Shown piece after piece: positions 22,727 to 39,117 of a stretch of DNA of 64,000 nt. Where the stretch lies: contig OX463780.1 in NCBI GenBank assembly GCA_949825025.1, positions 26,750,118-26,814,117 on the forward strand. The letters run 5' to 3'. The notes under the pieces were generated by a model, which was given only the letters and a program-made list of their open reading frames with translations, searched no databases and was not told the DNA's origin. Every line of letters starts with the position of its first letter. Within the stretch, counting starts at the first letter, position 1. The position numbers and the translations under genes were made by a program. The stretch comes from Siphlonurus alternatus. Its lineage: Eukaryota > Arthropoda > Insecta > Ephemeroptera > Siphlonuridae.

Positions 22727-22729
22727 ATG

Positions 22730-25880
<3,151 letters not shown>

Positions 25881-26216
25881 TACAAGGATAAACCCGTAAA
25901 AGCTTACAGCTCGCGGCGGGGGGTAATGGGCAGAGATAAGGTAGGTAAAGGATGGCGGCCACGGCCTGTTACGCGTCCCAGCATTTGCTGAGTAGTGAGA
26001 CTGAGGGAACCGTGGAAAACCTCAGTCAGGACGGACACCTCTATATACTTTTCATCAAATGGACCAAAGTGATGTCCAAAGCCTGGGGAACCACACACAA
26101 GTGCATCACTGCACTGGGTCATGTGGAAAGCGAGACGAATTTACCCCAGGGAGTAAGCATTGCAGCGTAATTTTTACTTGAAACGGTCATCCATGCAAGT
26201 ACTATATAACCACGCA
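25881..26216 (-). mobile_element. 5S rRNA-derived SINE, copy 2
   Basis: Its body closely follows the copy at 15228-15598 (GTTACGCGTCCCAGC, CGTGGAAAACCTCAGTCAGG, ACACACAAGTGCATCACTGC). On its right side it keeps only the start of the 5S-like head, around GGTCATCCATGCAAGTACTA and AACCACGC, so the 5' part is truncated. The left end reads TACAAGGATAAACCC. Confidence 0.7.
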
Positions 26217-27725
26217 AATTGTACTATGTATTATATTAATTGCAATTTAAGTAAGCCCTAAACCATATTATGCATTTCATTTTATTATAAAATTATCTAC
26301 TACCGAACAATTATTAGATTTTAACATTCCATTGACTATTGCGCATATATATATATATATTGTACATTAACGGTTTGTATATCGGCCTAGATTAGGTCAA
26401 ATTTTGACGACATTGATTCAAATCAATTTAAAATTACCATGATGTAAGAACTATGAAAATTGCAATAGTAAAATCACACATTTTAGTTTCATTATTTTCT
26501 ATACTCGTCATTGTCAGTAACACACAGCACGATTCGATGTATTGTGCTGCTCCACCTAAATAAAGTACAATAAAATATTCAGCATCAGGCAAGAAAAGAA
26601 TGAAGACCAACCACAAACCATCACCACCACTATAACACTCCGAAGACCGCCTAGCTGCTATATTCGTATACTAATGACTGCAATAAACTTTTTTATGGAC
26701 ACTTTATTCCCTTTGAACTTTTATGTATAAGATACAAGGATCAGAAACATATAATAGTAAGAAAAAAAAAGAATGTAATGCATTAAATTCCAATCTAATA
26801 GTTTTTATTGGTGTAGCTTGGGCCACCTGTTATTCACATCAGGTTTTAATTACCACATCTTTGCCGATTGAATCTGCCGCGCTTGGGGCCACACACGCCT
26901 TAGATATATTTACAATAGCTCCGGGATAAACTGTAATCAATAAGAAAATCCTTCACACCTACTTGTCTAACTTGACTGTTGCCACTGTATTAGCTGCTTG
27001 CCGGACCTTTATATATCACATTGATCGCCTCGAGATGTAACCTTTCATGTCCTAAGGTGAAAAATCACACCTTTGTATTACCGTATAATTCCGTTTTATG
27101 TTATCTGCATGTATTTTACGTATCCCTGAGAGGCATATATCTCTTGCATATGCACATACAGTCAGCTACAATAGCTTAAGGGTATATTTCAGTTAGATAT
27201 ACTGTATATTGTTTAAATGTTATATCTATATATGGTTCATTCATAACACATGCAGCTTATATATATTAAATTTTAAACACAGAGATCTTAATTTAAATTT
27301 TAAAATATACTGCATGTAGAGTATAAATAATCTTTGCTATATCTATAATTATAGTGAAAAAAATATATATATATATATACAAAAACATCCAATATATAGA
27401 GCCGTTTAGGGAGTTTTAACTCTGATAATAAACAGAGCTAATAATAATATTAAAGCAACTACAGCTATTTTGTGCACAGCTCAATGTATTTATAATAATT
27501 TACACAGAAGCATCAAGCCTCCATTGCATTTCTTTTTATTATTATTTTTTTAATTACAAAAAAAATTTGATGTCTAACAAGTAAGTTGTTACATGGTCTT
27601 TACGGATTAAAAAATAATTAGCAGAGCATTGCTAGAAAAAAAATGTTATTAATTATATAAACTTTGTATTTTGACATCTAAACATGACAAACGAGAATAT
27701 ATTATAATTTGTTCAATTAAATCAC

Positions 27726-27739
27726 GTTGCCATGGAAAC
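27726..27739 (+). promoter_or_regulatory. RFX-type X-box
   Basis: GTTGCC-AT-GGAAAC matches the imperfect palindrome bound by RFX factors (GTNRCC, spacer, RGYAAC). It stands at the AT-rich edge of a GC-rich island. RFX sites often control ciliary genes in animals, but no such gene is visible beside it. Confidence 0.45.
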
Positions 27740-27799
27740 GTCACACACTGGTGCCTCCAGACTAACTTGGCTGCCACGACGTTATGTTTGCTGTGCGTG

Positions 27800-27865
27800 C
27801 CCCGCTGTTGGCGGGTCTCGAACCTGGGCTGCCAGGAATGCTGTCATCCACTCGGGACCGTTGAG
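27800..27865 (-). repeat. tRNA-like / tRNA-SINE-like patch
   Basis: On the minus strand GGTCCCGAGTGG (27859-27848) resembles a pol III A box. GGTTCGAGACC (27824-27814) is an exact B-box type sequence at suitable spacing. The acceptor and T stems do not pair well, so this is not an intact tRNA gene. It is probably a tRNA-derived SINE relic or chance. Confidence 0.3.
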
Positions 27866-28848
27866 CGCGGCTGCGAGGTGATAATTGATGGCGCACACAC
27901 GAGCCGGCCCGCCTGCGTGCCTGCCGCGTCGCTGCAAGCCGCTCGTACACTGGCAAAAAATATCTCTGGTGGTAACTCACGAGCGGTCCCTGAAGTTAAT
28001 GTTATATAGAAACTGTGACACAAAAAAAGTCGCACTTGCATGAAAAGTTGAACTTGGAAATTCTACGTTTTGTGTAATTATATCATGTATATTTTTATGT
28101 GACAATTTCCCATATATACAGAGGTCTACATTGTTCAATCTAGGAGTAAAACCTATTTAATATACACAGAAAAAGAGGGCGGTCAGGGAAGACTAGAGTC
28201 CATAGGGGGACCTAGGGTGCTCATGTGCTCAACAACCCCGGGCCTTAATTAATATGAAAGGAAGTAAGGAAACTAGAGCACGAGGTTACGAGGATGGGAA
28301 AGGAGGTGACTGTAGTTTTGTGTTAGGCACAAGGAATTTAGGAAGTTAGATAATTTTTCGAGCATTTTTACTGTTTTTTACATATTGTAATTATAATTAA
28401 AATATATAATAAATGGAAACATCGTAATATATTACAGGTATACGATTATAAATGCGCCACTATCTTTCTTCAGCTGCATAGAGATATAGTATAATATATC
28501 ATATAGAGATGATTAATATGAATGGCATGCATTTTAACTTTTCTTTCATACGCCGGTGAGCAGATAATATTTTACAGTGTATGTTTTAGGCAAAGTTGCT
28601 ACTCGGAATTTAGCTGCATGCCATGGGAAACGCAAAGAAAAAATCGTGTATAACTCCACGTGAGAATATCAAGATAAATATTAGTTCAATTTTAATGTGC
28701 ATTTATTTTAATAACAACAAATTTTGAGGCGGTCCTTGCGGATGTTAATTAGACGTCTTGGCAACTATGCTGATTATACGACGATTTTTTTTAGCTGACA
28801 TGGTTAAAGTGCTGTAGTTGCATGTTTTAAATCCATAGCTATATTATA

Positions 28849-29033
28849 CAGGCGCAGATCCAAGGGAGGAGGGGGGGGGGTGATGGGGGCGATCGCCCCC
28901 CCCCCCCCTCAAAAGGTCCTATCAAAATATATTGAAGTTGTTACCATTCCCCATCCGTCGCCTCCCCCCCAAATTTAACATTGCGGGATAGGGCGCGCCA
29001 CTGCCCCCCTCCTCCCCAGAGCCGCTCGCTGGA
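28849..29033. mobile_element. hAT-type MITE, family C copy 2, right end lost
   Basis: The left end CAGGCGCAGATCCAAGGG, the inner GGGGCGATCGCCCC and the later TTGCGGGATAGGGC follow the copy at 14943-15136. The right end stops at GCTGGA, without TCCGCCCCTG, so the terminal repeat is missing. Confidence 0.8.
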
Positions 29034-29127
29034 CATAATTATATTTATATATAAATCAATGCTAACAAAAAGACAATTAAAAACACAAAAATTATTAATT
29101 ATTGTATAAGATTTAAATCCTATAGCA

Positions 29128-29291
29128 TAATGGCCGCGATTCACGAATAAGTTAGCCAGGTTTCTAACCAGGGCACGTTTAGCTTAACCATGCGTTTAAC
29201 TGGTTTAACACGTAAAACAGGTATAGTTAAACGTGGTTAAGCTACACGTGATTAGAAACCTGGTTAACTGCTTCGTGAATTGCACCCATTA
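29128..29291. mobile_element. GATTCAYGAA foldback element, copy 2
   Basis: TAATGG-CCGCGATTCACGAA on the left pairs with TTCGTGAATTGCACCCATTA on the right. Inner motifs such as CCAGGTTTCTAA and TTAGAAACCTGG pair as well. TA borders are possible. The interior is rich in GTTTAAC repeats. Confidence 0.75.
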
Positions 29292-29639
29292 TAGCCGATG
29301 GAGATCTTAATAAAATTCTACTAAATTATGGCACCATGCAGTGACAATACATTAGTCACAACACACTGACAATAATTTTTTTTTAATATGCATCACAATA
29401 CTACTCTATGTATGAACTCTATTCCATGATAACTCCAAACTAAGCGGTATATATATATATATATGCATATATAATATTTAAAACATATAATATATATAAA
29501 AAAAAAACTAAAAAAAGCTCTCACCTTTTTTGACAGCAAAACATAATTTTTAATATAAACATATATATTATATGTTTGACATAAACATTGTGTGAATAAA
29601 TTAATAATAAATTACATTTATAGGGAATTGATTGAGTAC

Positions 29640-29930
29640 TGCCCTACTACAACTTGACACGCCGGTGTCGATAGTTGCAGCGAAGTGTCAGTCAGAGCTG
29701 TCAGTCATCGGTTTGGCGGGTCGTTAGGCCGAGGATTTATGAAGCAGTTCGCGGGTTGGTGATACTTGCAGCCTGCCCGCGCGCCTCCACCTCGGCGGCT
29801 GCTGATTCTGCTTGCTTTGCTCGTCCACACCGACTCTCTAATGACGCGATGTGAGCCCGACCGACCGCCAGTCACCGGTCACTACACAGCAGCGGACCAA
29901 CAAAAAATATTTCTCCACAGAATCAAGTCA
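29640..29930 (+). promoter_or_regulatory. candidate promoter / 5' leader of Brachyury
   Basis: A GC-rich block in AT-rich DNA, about 670 bases upstream of the first Brachyury coding exon. It carries two arthropod-type initiator motifs TCAGTC (29688-29693 and 29701-29706). No convincing coding frame is seen. Its position suggests a transcription start with a leader, but an unrelated regulatory block is possible. Confidence 0.4.
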
Positions 29931-30594
29931 TCAATCTCTCGTTTGTGGGTATTTTTTTTATTTAATAAATTTCTAAGTTTACTTGGTTTATAAAAATTAA
30001 AATTTAACAGTCATAGATTATGAGTCTTAGTGCATGCATATTGTTTTTATATAATATGTATAATATACATATTATCGTATCGATTTTATTTATTATATCA
30101 TTTGATTTAAATTAAAATTTCGAAAGAAACCGATGTAGTTTTTAATTGTCATGAGTCATGATATATTATCATCATCAAAGTAAAATGGGAGCTCTCAGAC
30201 GATGCACGTATGCATTAATTGATCATATCATGCATATGCATTATAATATATGCAAAGCTTATCAAATCAATCATCCGATTTTATAATTTTTCTTCATTTA
30301 TCAAATCTTCCATTCCAAGTTTTTATATCTTAATTTTTATTTATTTTATCCCTTCTCTTCCATATAATATATGCAATAATGTAAACCATGCAACAGGTAA
30401 AAAAAAAAAAATAATAATGTCAAGTCGACACAGGTAAAAATATTTAAGATGGAAGCCGGTGAGTTGATTGGTTAAAAAGTAAAGGCGGCTACAAGTTAAG
30501 ACTCCTCCTTCTCCCCGGTAGACGCAAGTTTGTATTTCTCGGCACTCGAGTACGGGCCGGGCTTGGACTTGCAGTGTGGTCAGACAAGAGAGAT

Positions 30595-33500
30595 ATGGTA
30601 CAGATGTCGCACATTCTGAGCGCAGCAGAGGCCGAGCTGACGCCCGGACAAGGTACCACCCGAGGCGCCAGGCTGGAGGACCCCGTGGACCGCGACATCC
30701 ACGTGAGCCTGGATGACCGCGAGCTGTGGACCAAATTCCAGTGCCTCACCAACGAAATGATTGTCACCAAAAACGGACGGTGAGATCAACGCGCGGAGAT
30801 GTTTTACTTTATCGTTCGCCAGATTGATACCGATGCCATGCATGTGTTTTTTTTTAACGAATGTTAAATAATGAATTTTTTTATGAAGTTTGAAATTAAT
30901 TTTGTTGTCTAAAGAATAAAAAACATTTTAGTAATGTTGAAATTTATAAAAAAATGCATTTTTTAAATTATAAACTCAGAATTGAAATTGCGATTTAATG
31001 TATAGATTGATTTTTAATATGTTTCCACAAGAAAGCTCCTTACATATAATAGTTACATATAATTTCAATTATAAAATTTGAAACTAATATTGAAACTCAT
31101 TTACTGCATGCTGCATGCTGGTTACTGAACAATTGTTGAAGAATACTCTCCTTTGCTCTCATTTGCATGGTACTCGTGACTTGTAATGCTTGCACTCATA
31201 GCATTCAGTAAAGTGCAGGATTAGTTTAGATAATCGAATTACCTAAACTATATTATGATATTATGTTCTACGCGGATTACGCGCATTATAGTCACACAGT
31301 GAGATCCATCAAGTATTACGTTTTATAATGTGTAAATTATGTTTAGGCCTTTGCAGTCAGCATTTGCAATTATGTAAATAATTAAGCTTATTTATACCGT
31401 CATGCATATTCCTAATATAATTGCGCGACAGATCTATATATAGATATAGAAAGATGTTCAGATTGATTACTAAACCACGATTGAGTATAAATATTATATA
31501 GACTGCAAGGTGCTAAATGTGGTTTATAGTAACATGGTTATGGTTATTTTCCTCCTTGAATCGTACTCAATTATGTAGCTGTACTGTTATAGCTGCAACT
31601 GCCATTGTACATGTACTGTACATTGAGGCATCTAAAAAGTTCAAATTTTTGCCGACAATCCTCACGGTCATATAATTTCTTAATTACAGAGTGCGGAATA
31701 TTGAGACTGCGCTGCAAAGAGTATTACAAAGAACTTCAGCCGACTTTTTACCATAAAATGTTGTACTTAATTTAGCACTGATGAGTTTATTCGAGTCGAG
31801 TACGAACGTATGTACGAAAGGTACTAAAAATTTTGACCAAATATGTTTGTCTAATTTGTCTCGCGTGCTATAAAAGTTCTTTGTGAATTTGTGGATTTCC
31901 AAAAATTCAAAAATCATCAGATTCAAGAGACGTGAAATATATTTTTATTATATTTACTGAACACTGGTTATGGTAAAATTATCGTATGCATGTATGCAGC
32001 ATATTTTGGTGTCAATTAAATTAATAAAAGAAATAATATTTTTATGCATGTGTAATTCATTATATATATTTATGTAAGTAATAATATATTGACAACTAAA
32101 CTAAATAAAAAGTTATACGCACAACATGCGTAATAGTTATAAGATTTATTTATATAACGATTAAGTTTTTGAAGCAAATCATTTCAATATAAAAAAAGCT
32201 GCACAAAAATCGCAGTATAAAAATATTGAAAATTATTTTTGACGGGATTCAAGTGGTATTATTTAATGAATGAATTTAATGAAATTTAAAAATCGGAGAG
32301 TTATAGAATCAGTTTTATATTGCAAGAGAGCTGTTATAGACAGGAAAAAGAATATGTATTGATCGCGGGGACATCAAGACACATTTTTTTTTTATTTGTT
32401 GGAGCTGCAGCTTCAAAACTTGCAGATTGCAGATTTACAATTTTGGTAGAGATCAGAAGCATGCAGTCTAATTAATCGCAGAAAATTGAGGTAAGGTTTG
32501 TGTAATTCTGAGGTGTACAATATACAGATGTAAGATTGCAGAAGAACCATACCTTTTTTTTTTTTAATTTGGAGAGAAATCTAATATATTATAGGGAAAT
32601 AAATTAAAATGTCACGAAAATTGAAACAATCAACGCAAGGTGTATAGAGGTTTATAAAATGCTCACTTACCACCACCTTATAAACCTCTATACATCTTGA
32701 ATCAACGTAGGTAATTAAAAAATTATCTGCGCTGATGCAAAACAATTATTATACTATAATAAAATATAGCTGTTTATTTACATTTATATTTTTCACGTAT
32801 TATTTCAAATTGATAAACGAATAACAACAAAAAAGTGTTACAAAATTAACATATTTCTCACCAACATTAGTGTTTATTATATTGCAAAGCTTTACTCTTA
32901 TGGTTAGGATTGTTTAAGTTCAAGCTTTACCAAAGAGTATATACTGTATATATAATGAAGCTTTCATCTGTAAATTGTCGATGATTAATAGCGCATTTAG
33001 GAATGAATCTTCGCTAATTGTAAGGTGAGAAATTCGGCATCCTATCATAAAGTGACACTGTGTGAAGTAGTTGAGTGTTATATAAACTGGAGACTCCACC
33101 TAGCACCATCGCCTTCATGAAGCGTACTTGAAGAATTATGACGTCACATATTGACTTAGCAGACCAGCATCACTTGCTAAACCAAGCTCTAAGCTACTTG
33201 GAACTCCTAACATTAAATATCCTCGGTTGAAGTTATTAGAACAGAAACATTACTGGATAGACTTCATAAGTCGGGCTCAAGTACATCATCTGTCTACATC
33301 ACGAGATGAAACAAACAACTCTCGTAAGAGGAAAATGGCGGACATGGATGACGATGTAATAATTATACAATTTATGAAATATTTTGTTAATTTTAATTGT
33401 AAAAATTTCATAAATTTAATTGATTTTTATTAATTTAAGCAATCAGGATAAGAGGAAGATAGAAAATATATAAAATAATTGTATTAATTAAAAACTATTA

Positions 33501-34232
33501 TATCTGTTGTTTATTTCGGAAATACCAAAAACATGACTGATAAAATTATTGAGTTCATAATCGATATTCATGTATTGTTTTTTTTTAACGTTATCGGGGT
33601 ATAGAATTTAAAATTAATATGGATTGACTTCGTAATATATGTGATCGACATTAAATCATCTGATACAATAATATTCATTCGAGTTTCTAAAAATCTGAAA
33701 TCTTGAACTTTAAAATTAAAACAACAACAAAAACATTATAAATAATATGCACATGTATAATTTTGTTATTCTCTGTATCATTGCTTCATTTTCAGATAAA
33801 CTTTTTACCCAATATGTACATTAATTTTGTTCTCACTCGATCAACCCCGCGCCGCGTGAAATAAAGAAATGAAATAGAATGGAATCAATATAAAATTGAA
33901 CACTACCTGCATAATATTAAAGTAAAATAATTTGACAATATTTCACGATTCTTCACGGGCTCACCTAAGAAAGTAATGCCATGCAGGAAAAGCGCAGTCG
34001 AATTAATTCAATAAGCAAAATTAAAAGTTATTTCGGGCATATATAATAAATATATTGTCTTTCGGAAAATACGTATACTCTATATAATCTTTCAAAATAA
34101 ATATTCAAATCGGTATTTTTACTTTTTCCGATTTGAATACTTATAATTTATAGGAATTATAAAATTTAAATTAGCAAAAGACCGAAATATTTGTTCATTT
34201 CAGGCTTTTGCTTTAATGACAATTGATAATTA

Positions 34233-34304
<72 letters not shown>

Positions 34305-37300
34305 AAACTTTCAGCCCAAATAAATTCAAATATATAAGTATATGAATTGTATATTCACAAAATATGAGCCCAAGCTAGGTGAATAAAGATTTCATTCGTT
34401 TTGTTTGTGGTGGATTTAATTTTGGAATTTATTTTAATAAAGTATTTTAATTATATTTATTTTTTGACAAACATGAAGAGTTTTATTTATATTGTATATA
34501 CGTATTATTCATACAAAGATATTTATACGATATTTAATGTTAATTTATAATTAATATATTTTTTAACATATACATTTAATTTTCTTCTTTGAACTAAACA
34601 GAACTAAAATCAATAATTTAAGACCAAAATTATGACGCATACTCTCTTAGTAAAGAAGGTAAAGAACATGGTAATATAATACGCATATTGTACACTTAAT
34701 TTCATAACCCGGTTTTTCCTTACTGCTGTTATATGTGGACACTCAGAAGGCGATGTTACAGACATCTTTTTATAACTTCTACAACTTTCCATGTGCTCTG
34801 TCAACACTTAGGTATAGGAATATCGACGTTGTGTTCTAGAGCAAAGAGTCGCGGTGCCGGGAGCGCGTGACTCCTGCTGAGAGAGAGGTGCTAAATGTCT
34901 CTTTGTAGAGCGATGACAGCGTGTGCAGTGTGGGTGGCCTACAGCCAGGCGTCTGAGCGCTGGTGTTTGCTCACGACATCTAATCGGACTGATCGGACTC
35001 GTGATCAATTTAAACACGGACACTCGAATGCAAGGAAATATACATCACAATGTTTGACAGATAATAATTGAAAATATTGAAGGGTAATTTTTTAAAATTT
35101 TAATACTCATTCTTGTGTTGTATATCACACACTCAATTATACCCATAATTGAAAGACGTAATTAATAGTTTGATCGGATATTTAACTTACAAAAAATGTT
35201 ATAAAAGATTTAAGTAAAAATCAAAAGGATCTTTTCTGAAAATTTATTTTTGCCATGACATTAATAATATAAATCTTACTGAAAAATGCTTGTTTCAGAT
35301 TATATTTTTTTGTTTAATTTAAAGTAAATTCAAATTTTTTTATTGTTACTAAGATTTTATTTTATTGCCTTCTTTTTTCGTGTATAAATTACTTTTGATG
35401 ATATTTAAAATTTTAATCTGGTTGGAATTTATTACTTGAAGAAAAATTAATTCTTGTAAAATTTTGCACCAGCTAATGAGATTATTATTATTAATCTCTG
35501 CTGGACAATATTTGTAAAATTATAAATCAATAAATAAAAAGATATACTTTTTAATTTGTTTTGTAAAAAAAAAAAAATCATAAATAAAAAAAATAATCAA
35601 ATTGCCCATGCATATTCTTAATTCACTGCTTGAATATGGTTGTTTCTCTATAATATACATCCTGTATCTTTAATTCACGATTTATATTTTTAAAGTTATA
35701 ATGATACAACTATGCCCTTTTTAAAGAGTTTAAGGCTGAAGAACGTTCTCGGAGAAAAAAAAAACAGTTTGATGATATGGAACGACTGTTGTTGCAGACG
35801 CATGTTCCCGGTGGTGAAAGTGGGCGTGTCCGGCCTGGACGCCACGGCGATGTACTCGGTGCTGCTGGAGTTCGTGCAGGTGGACGCGCACCGCTGGAAG
35901 TACGTCAACGGCGAGTGGGTGCCGGGCGGCAAGGCCGAAGTGCCCCCCGCTAACCCCATCTACATCCACCCCGAGTCGCCCAACTTCGGGGCCCACTGGA
36001 TGAGGGAGCCCGTGTCCTTTGCCAAGGTCAAGCTCACCAATAAGACCAATGGCAATGGACAGGTGAGAATTATCATTGATCGATTGATCGTGCATTACAA
36101 TGACAGTGAATGATTCTTTAGTACACTCTAAATTATAATTTTGTTTGTTGGAAGTTGTTAAGTTTACTAAGATATACAATTAATTTTATTATTTTGTTGC
36201 ATTTTTATATTTGATTTTTTTTTTTTTTTTTTTTTTTAATTTTGCTAGATTTCGTTTGCAAAGAGGACATTTAAAGTAATAATAATTTAACTTCATAAAG
36301 TATTTTGATTGTAGCATATAAGAACAAATTTTATTTTCCCCATGCAGATCACTTTCTTATTTTCATGACGTGCACCTCGTTAACTTCGACACCCTTTTCT
36401 TAGATCATGCTGAACTCACTGCACAAGTACGAACCACGTGTGCACGTGGTGCGTGTGGGCACGGAGCACCGCCGCGTCGTCACGTACCCGTTCCCCGAGA
36501 CGCAGTTCATCGCCGTGACGGCCTACCAGAACGAGGAGGTTACCTCGCTCAAGATCAAGTACAACCCCTTCGCCAAGGCTTTCTTGGACGCCAAGGAGCG
36601 TCCGGATGCCGCCAGCGCAGCAGCAGCAGCCGCGGCCGCCGGTCTGTTCCATCACCACCACCAGATGGCTCAGAGGGCCGAGCACGCGGCTTTCTCACAT
36701 CAACAACAACAGCAGTACACACAATGTGAGTGTTACACATTTAGGTGGTATTTTGATATCATTGTGGAGTGACCATATTTTTAATAATTTACTATCATTC
36801 TGCTAATAACATCAAGAAATCAGAGTTTTGTTTTATTTTTTAGTTAACGTTGTAGATACATCTATTAATTCTCCTTCTGAAGTATATAAGCTAACAATTA
36901 TAATAATACAGTAATTAGTAATCATAATATTTTAATCTTATACTCTTTAAATGTATAATACAGACAATTTTAAACCTGATTATATATATAAATATTATAT
37001 AATCTAATTGAAGTAATGATTGTCGAGTACAAAAACTACTAGTTAAATTATATATAGTTAAAAATCTTCAGTGATATTACACCCATATCTTGCTTGGAGA
37101 TACCAATTAATATAATTATAAGAAATTGTGACTGCTGAGTGATTTATTAATTTCTATTATACCATCCACAGACGGCGCATGGCTGTTGCCCCAGAGCATG
37201 TACCACAGCTCGCACCCGGGACTAGTGGCGCCCTCTCTGAGCCCCGCGGGACCGGCGCACTGCGGCTCGCAGGACCGTTTTTCTCCCGCGCTGCGCTCTC

Positions 37301-37606
37301 ACCGCCACAGTCCGTACTCCGTGCCGCAGCACCACCAGCGGGCCGCGAGGCCTCAGGCGTCACCACCAGGTACTGCAACATCGTGGTCAGTGATATATCT
37401 CGTTACTGATGCACATCGATGTTTCCGACACTGTAATAAACCTCATGAATGCGATATGACATTGCAATATTGGCTGCGTGGATAAACCGGCCAGAGAATA
37501 GATTTTTCTTATTCTAACACTCCTAACTTTTGACTGAATTACATGAAATATAAAATAACATATTATATAATAAGAGCATTATTTTTATATGATTTCTATA
37601 CCCATT

Positions 37607-37637
<31 letters not shown>

Positions 37638-39092
37638 TTGTTATAATATGATCAAATTAAATTTAATCAATAATGCCTTTTCATGTTTTCAATAATTACT
37701 GCAATAATATATTATAATATTGATATATAATATACGCCCTCTTCTGCATTGCATGGCTATAAAAAATATGTTCATTAATTGTTCTACATACATATTTTGT
37801 GCTGCTGGTATAAAAATAATTAATATATAAACTTATAAAGTATATATTTGTATAAACGCTAAAAACACATTTTGTTTAAATAAAAAAAAATATATTTTTA
37901 TTAAAGTCTGTAAATTTTCTGTGGCCTAGCTTATAAATAGTTTTTTTAATTTTTTTTTATTATTATTGATAATATTGTTTGATTAAATTATTAATTATAA
38001 GGTCTCATTTTTATTTCCATATTATTGAGTTTAACTTGCGTGCAAATATAATAATTCAGTATTTATACTTTTTTAATTTATATACATCATACTTATTGTA
38101 AATGCTGAAAAAGTTGCATACATTCAGGGGCTTATAAACTTCAATCGAGAGTCTGTGAATTAAAAAACTTAAATTTAACAATAATTTCTGCTTTAAATTA
38201 TAATGCATTTTATCTGATGATATAATCATAAATAATAATTTAACAACAAATTCAGAATGAATTGACTCAAATGGTCTGCTTTTAAAAATGCCCACTTATT
38301 TAATACATAACTTAATTATGTAAGTTATGTTACTACCAGGAACTTAAAGTTCGAATAAAGAAAATAAAAATAAAAAAAAAATAAAAAATAAATTAGTTAT
38401 AGCTAGGTACGTTACATTGCATTTATTTGTACTTTTGTACCCGCTCCTCCAGAAGTAAAGCCTTTACTGATCACCATCACGTCTCTGTTTCAGCTGCATA
38501 CTCCAGCACGGTGGACTGCGGTACTCAAGAGTCCGAGTCCATGATGATGATTCCTCCAGCACCTCCGGCTGCACACACGGTCAGCTGGCCCGCTGGTTCT
38601 CCAATCCAGCATTCTTCTGGCTCTCCTCCTACCGAGAGCTCTGGTGCCATGGTGAGCTGGGCGAACCTCTCCCCACTACCATGCACCACCTCTCCCACCT
38701 ATTGTAATGGAATGGTATCTCCCTCCGTGGTATGGCCCACCCCAACCAGTCCTGATCTGCAGTCTTCGAGTCGCGTGAGTCCTCAGTCGACATACCACCC
38801 TCACCACCACCATTTCATGCAGCCCATGATGGAGTTTGCTCCTCCGCACCATCTTGCACCACACTTGCACCACCACCATGCTATGATGGCTCCGCCGCCT
38901 TTGATTGCGATGCCGGAGTACCAGCCAGCAAGCCCACACACCATGGCAACTGCAAGACCTCATTCTCAGTCCCCACCTCATCATCCTTTCGAGAACCTGG
39001 CCAAGTCGGAAGTCCTGTCAGAGCCGTACAGTGAGGACGAGTCAAACTCAAGAAATGACTGGAGTCCTCTAACTCCTCCCACTGGACTATAG
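30595..39092 (+). CDS. T: Brachyury, T-box transcription factor (five coding exons)
   Basis: Coding exons are 30595-30779, 35798-36062, 36404-36725, 37172-37369 and 38494-39092. All join in frame for 522 residues, or 519 if the Met at 30604 is used. The N-terminus [12 protein letters not shown] matches the conserved Brachyury N-terminal motif, known in some animals to bind Smad1. The T-box spans about 39-216: [69 protein letters not shown] and [20 protein letters not shown]. The rest is low complexity: poly-Ala near 220, His and Gln runs, and a His/Pro/Ser-rich C-terminus ending [11 protein letters not shown]. The protein is a nuclear DNA-binding regulator of hindgut and posterior or mesodermal development (brachyenteron in flies). 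Intron 1 is about 5 kb and may hold enhancers. Identification is very secure. Confidence 0.96.
32636..32699. mobile_element. 64-bp palindromic micro-insertion in Brachyury intron 1
   Basis: Arms CAAGGTGTATAGAGG and TTTATAA pair with TTATAAACCTCTATACA and TCTTG around a 20-base loop. Perfect 8-bp direct repeats AATCAACG flank it (32628-32635 and 32700-32707). This has the form of a hAT insertion reduced to its ends. Confidence 0.85.
34237..34300. repeat. (TA)n microsatellite in Brachyury intron 1
   Basis: Uninterrupted AT dinucleotides for about 64 bases. Confidence 0.95.
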
Positions 39093-39111
39093 TGAACATT
39101 ATCTTAGTTTC

Positions 39112-39117
39112 AATAAA
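39112..39117 (+). terminator. poly(A) signal for Brachyury (proximal)
   Basis: AATAAA lies 20 bases after the stop codon. A second AATAAA at 39841-39846 could give a longer 3' UTR. Confidence 0.55.

Larger units (their letters stand above)
26220..28848. other. intergenic stretch with an X-box motif and a tRNA-like patch
   Basis: Mostly AT-rich and without a supported gene. The GC-rich island at about 27720-28000 stands out and is treated under the X-box and tRNA-like entries. Translations of that island show no recognisable family. Confidence 0.5.
30780..35797 (+). other. Brachyury intron 1
   Basis: A 5 kb AT-rich intron. It contains a 64-bp palindromic micro-insertion (32636-32699), a (TA)n array at 34237-34300, and a GC-rich block at about 34830-34990. 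It also has two copies of AGGTGCTAAATG (31508-31519 and 34886-34897). No exon of another gene is evident. Confidence 0.7.

Noticed and set aside
27800..27865. Functional tRNA gene
   Set aside because: A- and B-box-like words exist, but the acceptor, anticodon and T stems do not pair properly.
36416..36740. Antisense frames across Brachyury exon 3
   Set aside because: They are shadows of the GC-rich T-box exon in other frames.
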